Shown here: positions 1-10,434 of the stretch, piece after piece
Position numbering within the stretch: position 1 is the stretch's first letter
Layout: every line of letters starts with the position of its first letter
DNA from: Smittium mucronatum
Lineage: Eukaryota > Kickxellomycota > Harpellomycetes > Harpellales > Legeriomycetaceae
Length of the DNA stretch: 27,132 nucleotides
Assembly: GCA_001953115.1 (NCBI GenBank)
Contig: LSSL01007396.1
Coordinates: 1 to 27,132, forward strand
Direction: 5' to 3'
Notes under the pieces: model-generated
What the model was told of the DNA's origin: nothing
The model's input: only the letters and a program-made list of their open reading frames with translations
Databases searched by the model: none
Made by a program: the position numbers and the translations under genes

Positions 1-384
1 TGATACAAAAAATAAAAACTATCTTACATTAAAATTCCGTGATACAAATGCCGCGTAGCCCAATTTTTATTATGAGGGCTATTTGTCAAATGTGTTTGGA
101 TGAAATGTCAATTTGGCTAAATCAATTGGGAAAAATGCCTTTTTGTGAAATGTCGTAGAACCATATAAATGTGTGGTAGAGTTTTAGTATAAGTGTTATT
201 GGATGGATCAATTTTTAACCAATGAGACTAAAATTTGATGCTTACCAAATAGATATAAACCTCATGAAGATCCGTCTGTTTTTAATATGAAAACCCTAGC
301 AACAGATGGAATTTCATCTGCATCACATCTTTGTAATAATAATTTAATTATCAATATAAACAAATATTATATTTTTATTTTCAT
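1..384. other. Upstream region of the Swd2/WDR82 gene, no gene recognised
   Basis: This stretch is less AT-rich than the desert further right and resembles gene-proximal DNA. No protein family is recognisable in it. The longest ATG-started open stretch I see on the + strand is 36 codons (48-158), which I do not believe to be a gene. The words GATACAAA and GAAATGTC each occur twice in the first 160 bases. The region may include the promoter and 5' UTR of the gene starting at 385, and perhaps the end of an upstream transcript. Confidence 0.5.
198..259 (+). promoter_or_regulatory. Possible promoter: ATTGG/CCAAT pair and TATAAA
   Basis: An ATTGG (198-202) and a CCAAT (219-223) lie in inverted orientation 16 bases apart, followed by TATAAA at 254-259, about 125 bases before the start codon at 385. 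CCAAT boxes bind the NF-Y/HAP complex in fungi and animals. The arrangement is in the right place for a promoter. These are short words in AT-rich DNA, however, so the call is weak without transcript-start data. Confidence 0.25.
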
Positions 385-2308
385 ATGAAGACTTTAGATA
401 TGGATTCAATCGATTTCATTCCTGAAAAATACTCGCAAGATCCCTTCATAAGCATTATAGGCTCGAATTCATATAGGAACATGAGGATGACTCGTTCATA
501 TACCGGGAAATCTGAAATCCATTCCATATCTTTGGGCTTCAGCCGAGATGGCATCAATTGCATAACAGCAATGAACAACCATACTATGCAATTGTTTGAC
601 TGTCTTGAGGGTCGAAGAAAAAAAATCATACCTAGTCTAAAATACGGGTGCAATCATGCCACTTTTTCCAACGATTTAGATAAAATATTACATTCCTCCA
701 CGAAAATAGATGGTAAAATTCTATTTTCTACCTAATCTTTTTTTGATATACACTCACAGCCCTAGCCATTTTTTCAATTTTTTATTACTATATTTATTTT
801 AAATATTTTCTTTAAAATTGTAAAAAGATACTATAAGATATTTGTCTCTGGAGACAAATGGATATATAAGATACTTTAAAGGACATACCGCAAAAGTTAC
901 CTCGATTCGCTTTTCACCATACATTTCCGATTTTGAGCTCAATCAAGAAAACCATTCTTTGTATGATCGAAATGGTTTATCAAATTCGTCTGGAAATATT
1001 TCTAATTCTAAAAATCACAAATCTTCTAGCTTATCTTCTGGTTTTTTGAGTAAAAATGTTTTTTTGTCAGCATCTATGGATAAAACAGTCAAATTATGGG
1101 ATTTGTCTAGTTCATCTCCTATTAAAACTTTGACTGTTAACCATTTTCATTCGATTCAGGGCTCAGACGTGGACTTTGATCCCACCTGCACCGTTCTGTC
1201 TGTTGCATCTGGCTCTCAAATAAATTTATACGATGTTAGAAAAATTGATAAAACGCCTATATTGAATTTCAGTCTCAAAGAAGTTCTAGAAACTCATTCT
1301 TCATATATATCACGGAATTCCGGTTTCAGCACAAACCAGTTAAATTGTCCAATTTCAAGCGCTCAATTCAGCAAACCCTTTGGAGATCTTATTCTTTTTA
1401 GTACTTCCAATGGGCTAATATATATAATTGATTCGTATCGAGGGCGTTTGCTTTTGATTTTAATATCAAATTCTGATCTTGTAAATAGAAAAAATCCTCT
1501 ATCTAAACAAACATCTAATTTTTCCTATTACAGTCCTCAAAATATATGTTTCACTCCTGATGGATCCAGTGTTGTTCGTGGTAATATTGATGGCTCAATT
1601 CATATGTGGAATATTCTTGACCCTCTAAAAAAAATCGGGTTTTCAGAAAAAAATGAATTTCAATATTCTTATAATTCCGACTACTTATCTCGCTCGAAGT
1701 CTTCTGTTACCAATCCAGAAGTCGTGCCTGTAACCCATGTATGGCAAGGTCACCACACCTCTCCTGTCTATTCCTTAGGATTGAATCCAAAGCTTTATAT
1801 GGCTATTTCATCAGGATGTGATGTAGTAAGTTATTCCTAAAATTAAATTATTCCATTATTTTTATTAAGAACCGACTTCCGTTCCCCGATTCTGTTTATA
1901 AGAATGTCAACAGTAAAAGGTTTTAGCTATTTCGCATATTTAATGTGAGATATTCTAAAACCAAATTACCTTTTTTATTCTTACTTCCATACAGTAGACA
2001 TGCTTGTTGATTAATTTTTTTTTTGGCTTTTGCATGTTTTCTTCGGTTTTACAATATGTCGTAAATTGATATTGCATCACGCTTTTTTTTTGAATTATGT
2101 CATTTCGAATCAAAAAATGTATTTTTTTGGCTCGTCATACCACAATTCAATAAAAATAATGATTTATATACTGAAAATATTTCTCGAGATATTTTTTTAT
2201 TCGATGTTATATTATCGCGTTGCGCTATAACATATTATTATTATATTTTTTATCTAAACCCTTCTTATTATACCTCTTCATTAGGCATTCTGGGAACCAT
2301 TTGATTAG
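385..2308 (+). CDS. Swd2/WDR82-family WD40 protein (three exons: 385-712, 828-1825, 2285-2308)
   Basis: Known role of the family: Swd2/WDR82 is a WD40 propeller that serves the nuclear Set1/COMPASS histone H3K4 methyltransferase and, in yeast and animals, transcription termination and 3'-end complexes. Seen here: joining the three exons gives 1350 nt, 449 residues plus stop, with the frame kept throughout. Exon 1 holds the first blade ('LFDC' near residues 70-73). The exon 1/2 junction rebuilds 'KIDDTIRYLSL', a diagnostic WDR82 segment, then 'YIRYFKGH' (about 122-129) and 'SASMDKTVKLWDL' (WD at 200-201). The last blade has 'LNPKLYMAISSGCDVAFWEPFD', like the WDR82 end '...AFW'. The protein is longer than the usual 310-330 residues because of an N-terminal extension of about 35 residues and Ser/Asn-rich insertions at roughly 142-185 and in the later blades. 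The start at 385 is the first ATG after an in-frame TAA at 340. The family call is firm; exact complex membership is inferred. Confidence 0.93.
713..827 (+). other. Intron 1 of swd2 (115 nt, phase 1)
   Basis: The donor is GTAAAA right after the G at 712 and the acceptor ends in AAAAAG at 827. Removing the 115 bases joins G+AT into an Asp codon and gives the conserved string KIDDTIRYLSL. Unspliced reading would stop at the TAA at 733-735. The acceptor lacks a strong C/T tract, and no branch site close to it stands out; a CTAAT lies near 730. The placement rests on the protein match more than on the splice signals. Confidence 0.88.
1826..2284 (+). other. Intron 2 of swd2 (459 nt, phase 0)
   Basis: The donor at 1826 is GTAAGT, a textbook match. 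The acceptor TTCATTAG ends at 2284 after a pyrimidine-leaning stretch, and a CTAAAC at 2254-2259 is a good branch-site candidate about 27 nt upstream. Splicing replaces the read-through end 'VSYS' with 'AFWEPFD', restoring the conserved aromatic C-terminus of WDR82. The intron holds a 44-nt hairpin (1919-1962). A 66-codon open stretch inside it (2030-2230) looks like chance. Confidence 0.85.
1919..1962 (+). repeat. 44-nt hairpin inside intron 2
   Basis: The arms GGTTTTAG (1919-1926) and CTAAAACC (1955-1962) pair perfectly. Inside them TATTTCGCAT (1928-1937) pairs with ATGTGAGATA (1943-1952) with only two G-U pairs in the RNA sense. A C/TT bulge separates the two stems and the loop is five bases. 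It could shorten the distance between splice sites or be the stem of a small RNA; nothing in the sequence decides this. Confidence 0.7.
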
Positions 2309-2520
2309 AATGGTTAGGTATTTTTCATTTCGTAGAACTCCCATGTTTTTAAATTGTAATTTTCAGGCTTTTTCAGGTGTCCAGCTATAAATTTCCAAAC
2401 AGTTATCTGTATTAAAATCATCCTTTCATTCGTGGGCTATCTAGTTAAGCGCATTTAGTACTCAACCAAGTACTTTACAGTAGGTAATAGATTAGACATT
2501 ATTGTAAATAAAATATTATA
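2309..2520 (+). terminator. Probable 3' UTR and polyadenylation region of swd2
   Basis: After the TAG at 2306-2308 the DNA stays moderately G+C-containing for about 170 bases, then becomes very AT-rich. An AATAAA at 2507-2512 is the best poly(A)-signal candidate. Such words are common by chance in AT-rich DNA, so the transcript end is only approximate. Confidence 0.3.
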
Positions 2521-5500
2521 TTCTAAATCCTTATTTGTTTTGAATTAGAGATTTTAAGATTATTTATTTTTCCCATATGTGTAACTCATCAAAAGAAATA
2601 AATTATATTTTATTCTCATCTGATGAAAAGTACCATAAAGCAAAGATGATTTTAGTTAATTCGGGTTTCTATATAAATAGATATAAAGAATGGTTATATT
2701 GGTCTAAGTCCCAGGATGATTTTACTTTATTTTTTTGAAGAGAAAAAAGAAAAGAATCCTTCGTTTGTATAACTTGGTAAAAAGAGTTTATTAAAATTTA
2801 AAAACTTCAAAATAGATAGAAAATAAATTATCACAGGAAAATATATTTTATAGATCTTCTGGGATTTATAATATTCTGAGATTTTTAAATATTCTTTAAT
2901 TCGACCCCTTAGAATTATATATTATATAACGTTTTCAGAATTGGACAGATTAAATTCTTTCACAATTTAATAGTTCTTACTTAATTTTTAAAAATTATTG
3001 TTTATATTTCTAGAAATTCATCTGTTTCAACATTATATAATTTGACTATAAGCATCTTAAAAATTTCTTCATCAGAAAATCAATCGGGTTTAAACTACCC
3101 AATTAGAAACCTTTCACATTATTTATGCAAAAATAACCAAGTACTCAAGTAGAATAGAAAAAAAAAAAGTCTGGTCAAAGTAATTTAGTAAAATTTAGAA
3201 TTACAATAATTTAGTTGTTATTTTTACGCTATCAAAAATTTCTTGTGGAAATTTTCATAATATTTATAAGAAAAGCAAATTTTATCAATAAATCAATTCC
3301 AAGCATTTAAAATATACTCATGATAACTATTGTGACGCAATAAAAAGATTACACAACTTTTAATAGTATATTGAAGTAGATGTTAATGGTATATCAATTC
3401 AAAATTAAACATTATATAGCAAAAAATAGAATTGTAAATGTATTTTTCTGATAATCATCAAATAAATATATAATCAGTTTGTACAAATAAATTTCTAGAT
3501 TTTTCGTTATCATAAAAACATTAAAAAAATAATTACTAGAATTATTCGATTTCTTTTTTTTTGAAATTTCAGTAGCTTTGAATAAAATATATCCAGAGAT
3601 CTAAATAGGATAATATCAACAATTTTTTAGTTTGGATTATTACTAGTTAGAATATAAATACCTGTTATTTTAAAAGAGTTGTGATAATAATAGGAGTGGA
3701 ATATTTGTGTTTCATAACGGAAAATGGATTATTTTTTATTACATTCTATCTATTTTTTAAGAATTATAAATTAAAATTCATTCAGAAATGTAATATTGTT
3801 AAAATTTCTATAGAAAGTTTAAATAAATAAATTTATAGAGCTTATTTCTTATATAACAATAATTTCAATACCTATTCTATTAAGGCGGGGTTTAAATTTA
3901 AGTATATAGATTATAAGTATCTAAAAAAATTCCTTAATCGATTCAAAACTTCCTTTAATAAATCTAATAATTTTTTATTAATTTATTATTATTATTATTT
4001 TCAAGATAAAATGTCTGAGATATTACTAATTTTAAGAATGAGAGGGTACATATTATAATTTTCTAAGTGATCTATACTTGTATATTAATTCATGTGCAGT
4101 AAAAAACCAAAAAAATGGTTTATCAGAAATTTTTTGTTAAATTGAAATTAAAAGATATTTTAACTACTATGAAGGAGACTAGATTGGGTTTTAGTATCTA
4201 TTAAAAATCGCAAAAAATTTCAAAAAATTTTCCCCAATAGTTTTATCTTTTTTCCCAAAAATAGGTATTCTAAAAATAACAAGTTAATAACAAATAAAAT
4301 TTGTATTGAGAAGGTTTAAAAATATTTCTTTTTATTATTTTTTTTTAAAAAAAAAGTTTTAAATAATACACCCTCGTTTTTTGGGTAAAAAAATCATTTT
4401 AATCTTTGAGGAAAATAATAAAAAATGGGGTAAAAATAATTTATTTGGCTTAATATATTCCTAAAAAATATTTAGCATTTAATAATATCAACTTTTTCCA
4501 AAAATAAATAAATTCATACTTAATTAACAAGAAAAATGATATTTTAGAATCTGTGTAAGTAAATTTTAACTCACTCGAAAAAAGAAATAATGAATAATAA
4601 AATAAATTTATGTTTCAAAATACAAGATTAAAATTATAATCAAGTAAAAATATTAAAAAAACAAACTTCCACATATAAAACCCCCTATAAATTTGAATAT
4701 TTAGAAATAAAATTAGTTATTTTGGGTTATTTTTTTAGTTTAATTAAAAATATAACGATACTTAGTTTGAAAAGAGGGAAGAAATGTTAATAAGTTAGTC
4801 CACTAAGAAAATAGAGTGCAAATATAATTCTGATTAATTTAGAACCTTATTAATTCTAAATTATAATCATATTTAGAAATCTAAAATAATATTAAACCAT
4901 AAAAATATCAAAGTATTTATAGAGCTAAGTGGTGTTTTTTAATAATAATGAGCAGCTACATTCAATTTCATCATTTAATTTTTTTAGTAAATTTTATTTA
5001 TTCTGAGAAGTTATAAAGATAACTAAAATTTATCACCAATTGGGTAGAATTTTTTTTTTCTTTGATGATCAAATAAATGAAAAAAACTTTATTTTAATTT
5101 TTTTCAAACTTTTGTTTATTTTCGAATAAATACCATTTTCTGTATTTTTTAAAAAGTTATAAAGAGGAATCAATCTTTTTATTCATTAAATTTCTATTTC
5201 TTTTTAATAAAATTGATAACTATTAATTATATTAAAATATAATGACACAGATAAAATTTAAATTTAAATCATGTGTATAATTATCAAAACTAAAAATATG
5301 TTTTTTTTTCAGGTATTTTTTTTTTGAAAAAGCTATGATAATTGAGATTTGGATATAATTTGGGTTTTATATAAAAAATATTTAGTTAAAAATAATGGTA
5401 ATTTACTTATAAATATAGTTTTTTTTTGTTAATCTTTTTTAAATCTTTATTTTTTGAATCATATAATTCATATAATACTTCAATTATAATATTTATAAAA

Positions 5501-8340
5501 ATAACAAATTTTATTGGGCTATATTATATAATTATAATACAAAGCTCTTTTTTTTATAAGAAAAATAATGAAATTGTCTGTAATTCTCATATTATAAAAT
5601 ATTTATCAATTTTAAATAATAACTATAAGACCAATAATTATCTCATATAATTTTAACAGTTTTAAAATTATAATAGTAATACTAGATAAAATTATTAATG
5701 TGAAATGGAAATTTACGCAAATATACAGCTATTTTCAAGGAAAATTTAACTATTTAATAATTTTAAAGCTGATTATACAAAAGATTTATTTTTTTTCTAT
5801 ATTCCATTATTGGAATAAAAATATTTATAAATTATTTCAGAAAAAAATCATGAAAATTGAAACGATTAATATACAAAAATGTGATTTAGATTATAATTTG
5901 AGCCTAGAAATTATTAACAATGTTTTAAAATTTTATAAAAAAATTGATTTATTATCAAAAAATTTGATACTTATAACATATTTTATGGCGGAATATTAAA
6001 TAAAAAAATGAATACCTTTTGTTAATTTTGTTTATTTTTTTAATTTTTACAAATTATGGAATTAAATTTTAAATTCTTTGTCATAATTTTACACCGAATA
6101 TATCAATAAAGTTTAAAAAGTAGTTCCATTGCTATAACACCAATTTATTTTCCCCAGTTTAATATTTAATAGTAGGACTCAGGTTTATTTCATTTTAAAC
6201 AATTCTTGTGAAAATTAAATCAAAATCAAATATTTGATTAAGCAAGTTTTTTTGTTTGAAACAAATTATATTTTCAAAAAATGTTCTTTTTTCTTATTTC
6301 CGAAAATAAAATCAGATTATAATTTAAATAAAATAAATCCTAAATAATTTCGTTTATTTATTTTAATATATTTACTATTAATTCTTTATAATATCATTTA
6401 GAATTTATTGATTCCCACTTATTTTGAGTTGATTTATTTTGTTTCAAGTCATTTATTTACTCACAAAGAGAGTCTTAAGTGTTAAACTCCTTTTATTAAG
6501 CTTTGAGAATTTAAATTATTTGTATATTGTTGTATCGAAAAAAAATTCATAAAAAAAACCACCAAAATTATAATAATTTCCATAATATATTAAAGTTTAT
6601 AAAATTAACATTAGAATTTAAATAAGCTAATTCTACAGAACCTATATGTCTTTATGAGTCTTACCGGGGTTTAAAAATCTTTCAAGTTTTTTTTCTAATC
6701 CATTGAAATTTTTTTTCATTATAGCAGAACTTTTTTTTTTATTTCAATAGATTCTTTTTTGGAAAGCAGTTGAATTTTAAAAAAAAAAATTTTGAGGAAA
6801 AATACTTCTATTTATAAATAGACCTTTTTAGATTTTCTGTATTTATTTATTGTTTTTGATACCGTTATAATTAACATAAAGAAACATGCGAATATTTCAA
6901 GTAAGATATTAGCTACCCGATTTTTTTAGTAAATATAGAAATTTGATATAATTGAATAATGTGTTAACAACTTATTATATATATATATATATATATATAT
7001 TAGCCATAAAAAAAGCTATTCTGAGCTCTTTTTATTTAAACCGTTAATATTTCAACAATTTTTTTTATTAAAAAAGCCTTGGAAATTATCTCTTCATCGA
7101 TGTTTGGATCTGAGATTTATTGTTTTCCCCGATTTATATAAAGGTTCCACTTTACCCATCAGAAAAAAAAAGAAGAATATATTTAACTAAATATCCTAAA
7201 TAAATGAGAAAATTTTACCATCCTCATTGACAACTCAATCTTATCTATAACTACCATCGGAAAAAACAAAAAAGGATCAATAATTACGAATAAAAAACTC
7301 AAAACAAAAATAAAGTTTTTCAGGCCGAAGAAAGTTATATAAAAGCGACCAATGAATATTTTTTTGCTATTTTATTTTAGATATGCATAAAATTGTATTA
7401 ACATATATAATATTTTTAGAATCGAAAATCAATATAGTTATAAATCTAAAAAAAACTAAAAAAAAATCCAGTTTATCATGAATCTTTCAAAAAAAACTAA
7501 TATTATTTTTAAATTGGGAATAATCAGTCATCTCTTAAAGGGTTGAATATAAAATTTTGCTATTAAAGACTAGAATGTATTTATTTCGCTAACGGATGAT
7601 GTTTCTTATCTATTATAAATAATCTATTTTCAGATTATACTAATGCGAATAAAAAAAAGACATGAAAATCATATTTAATCATTTTTTATTTTCATCAAAT
7701 ATAAATTTAAATATAAATTTTCATCTCTTATGACATAAAATAGTCTCTTTTGAAAAAATGATAAGTGTATTTACTCATAACTTTTAATGTTTTATAAAAA
7801 ATATATAGTTGTAAAATAATCTAATACTTTTTTTATGTTTATCTAAAAACCAAAATTTAATTAACCTCAACAATTTATTTTAAAAAAATTTAAAAAAATG
7901 TTCTTGTTTTTATATTATATTTTTTGGTTTTTCAACTGATCTTTTTTCATGAATTAAAGTGCTGCTAATAATTTTTTGAAGATTATTTTCTTGGGGTATC
8001 ATTATCATGAGATTAGTTTTTTTTAGAATAAAATAATAGACATCCTTTCCTTCGCTCATTAGGCGATTACACCGTTACTAATTTTTTTTGTGTGTGCATA
8101 ATTTTTTTATAATATAATTATAAGTCTCAAAATTAAAACTTCCAAAATTATGGGAAATTTTTGTAGCCAAATTTTTATAAAGCCTGTTTTCAGACAAAAA
8201 AAATATTTTTTTTTAAAAATCGATTTATAATTCAAAAATAATCCTTTGTCTCCGTATATAAAAATATCATTGTATTTCCTTTCCTTTACAATTGAATATA
8301 TTCGAAATCAAAATCTAATCATTTCAATTTGTGTTCTTAA
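2521..8340. other. AT desert, first part: no gene seen
   Basis: No stretch here reads as a conserved protein, and I see no tRNA, rRNA or snRNA. Two open stretches on the + strand (5426-5650 and 5700-5999) lack an ATG at their start, are dominated by I/K/N/F/Y, and resemble no family I know. A symmetric T9A9 tract lies at 4338-4355. A patch at 7080-7165 has somewhat more G+C than its surroundings. The words TAAAATCATCCT (2413-2424) and its reverse complement (2713-2724) occur near the start, in a gene-proximal patch. Confidence 0.6.
6976..7000. repeat. (TA)n microsatellite, 25 bp
   Basis: Uninterrupted alternation of T and A. A similar 21-bp (TA)n lies at 14346-14366, and shorter imperfect ones near 10518-10543 and 14224-14238. 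Confidence 0.95.
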
Positions 8341-8366
8341 AAAATTCATTATGCTAGTGTATATTC

Positions 8367-8399
8367 ACGACTGATATTGTTATTTAATGGCTCAGTCGT
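8367..8399. repeat. Hairpin with perfect 8-bp arms
   Basis: ACGACTGA (8367-8374) and TCAGTCGT (8392-8399) are exact reverse complements around a 17-base loop. The half G+C arms stand out in very AT-rich DNA. Outside the arms, ATTCATT-like words at about 8345 and (reversed) about 8425 and TTGTGT-like words further out hint at longer, decayed arms, but that extension is weak. Confidence 0.65.
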
Positions 8400-10424
8400 A
8401 TCTTTCTATCCATTTTTTGCTAAATGAATAAAAATTTTATATCCCTCACACAACGTCGAGCTATATTTTAAACATTCATTAAAGAATTTAAACATTATTT
8501 CATTAGATCCCCATGAAAAGAAAGTTTTTTATGAAAAGAAATTATCCCCTCTTGTAAATTTCAGAAGTTGGTAACAATTGCATTCTCCATAGATAATATT
8601 TAAAATTTGGTTAAAATTGTTGCTATTCCCCTCTCCGGTTATTTAATTAAAGCTTTTGGTTACATTAAACCAACAGTGTGCCTTCAAATTATATATTCCA
8701 AAATTAACAGAATAATTTTTATCTGTTTAAACATGTTTAAAATGAAATTTTAAATTCAAAATTCAAATTTTTGGCTTTTAGATTCTATTTTTAGGGGGTT
8801 AAACACCTGTATATAGGAAAATTTATTTTATCTGTTCATAATAGATATAGATGTTGCAATAAATCTCTGATTGAAATATCTAATACCCGATAATATCACA
8901 GGATAACTTTTATAAACAAGATTAAAAGCTTAATCCAAATGTAAATTATTGGTTACATATTTATTTTTATTCGATTTTTTGATGTCACAGTGATCAAAAA
9001 AATTTCTATATCCGATGAGAAGTTCTCGGATTCGGAAGATTTTAATCCCTTTTTTTTTCAAGGAATTTTCTGTATATTTATTAAGGAAAATTCTTGTTGT
9101 ATATAAGTTTGTTTTTTTCTTAATTATTTTTTAATAGTTTAAATTCGAATACATCAAATTAATCCCGAATGATTTACCATCTTTTTCTAATTTTTTCTCA
9201 ACCATTCTAGAGTTTAATCAAGTTTGCTTTTTTTCAAAATATCTTTTTTATGAGCAATAATTTCATATAGACACAATTATCCAGTAATTTTTTCTCATCA
9301 AGTCTTAGTTATGAAACTATAAAATTTTCCGTCTCATAATGTAAAAAGGTAAAAATTATCTTTATAATTTATACAACCTTAAACTTTTTTTAGCACATTT
9401 TTTTAGCTTTTCCAAATACTTTGCTCTCGAAAAATTCTTGATTTTTTCATTTAGCTTATTCTAACCAAATAGCACTAGGCAATAAAAATTTTAATTAATA
9501 AAAGTTAACAATGTGTAATCATAAAACGAACTAAATAATGAAAAAATTATCTGGTGCGTATACAAGAAAAATTAATATTGTTCAAATAGTGATAAATACA
9601 ATTATAAATTTACAATAATGATTTTTTGAACAAAGAAATCTTTATCTGCATTAATTCAAAAATTTAAAATAATTCGCATATTTTTTTTAAGTATTTAAAA
9701 AATTGCCTGCTTTTTTAAATTAAAATTTTCAAAAAGATTAAATGGTTAGCTTAAAATTTCTTTAAACAGTACATGTTATATTTGTCTCAATATATAATGG
9801 GGGAGGGGCGAAGAGGTTTAAAAAAATTACTTTGATTTTTCACAGAAGCTATATTGAAATAATAAAAGTGATTTTTTTTAAAAGATTAGCCGTATTATGT
9901 AATGACTTCAAATATTCACAGAATATTGTTTAATATAATTTAAACGCATTTAAAAAATCATTAATTGTCCTAATAGTAAAAGTTTTTTTTACATAAATAA
10001 AAATTAATACAGTTACTATAGGAAAATAAATTTATATGTGAATATATAGTACGTGGAATGATGTAGCGGGGACTTTTTTCTAGAATTATAGTGCTAAGAA
10101 TTTAGGGATATTTTTATTTTTATTTTTGAAATTTATAAATTGGATAAATTGATAAAGTTAAATCTATATGTGTCACAGTGTAGATCTGCAACAGGTTATA
10201 AGAACCAAAAATATCATTCCATCACTAATAATATGATTAAGCGTTTTATAAACTTTTTCTCTAAGCAATGGGGGTTTTTATTTCTATAAAATTGCCCAAA
10301 GTAATACAAATATATTATAATTTTATTATTATTTGCTACCATTGACAATATAATACCTTATTCTTTGCATATAAAATTATATCTTTATATCTTTAATAAT
10401 TTGGGAGAAGAAAAAAGAATGCAA

Positions 10425-10434
10425 CCCCCCCCCC
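10425..10434 (+). repeat. C10 homopolymer tract
   Basis: Ten consecutive C residues followed by ACACTCCGGG, in DNA otherwise dominated by A and T. The complement is a G-run on the minus strand. Homopolymer length is prone to error in sequencing. Confidence 0.9.

Noticed and set aside
48..158. 36-codon ATG-started frame upstream of swd2
   Set aside because: Too short to judge, no recognisable motif and no sign of a transcript; at most a chance upstream frame.
381..653. 90-codon open frame antisense to swd2 exon 1
   Set aside because: It is a shadow of a well-supported coding exon.
2030..2230. 66-codon open stretch on the + strand
   Set aside because: It lies wholly inside intron 2 of swd2, is dominated by F/I/Y/K and matches no family; intron removal is supported by the conserved protein end.
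5426..5999. Two neighbouring open stretches (5426-5650 and 5700-5999) on the + strand
   Set aside because: Neither begins with ATG, the composition is what AT-rich DNA gives, and a rough estimate (about 10% stop codons at 80% AT) makes such lengths unsurprising in 24 kb on two strands. No family is recognisable.
8041..8080. Possible third copy of the LINE 3' end (CATCCTTTCCTTCGCTC...)
   Set aside because: Only ATCCT and TCGCTC match in order; the rest does not align convincingly with the two clear copies.
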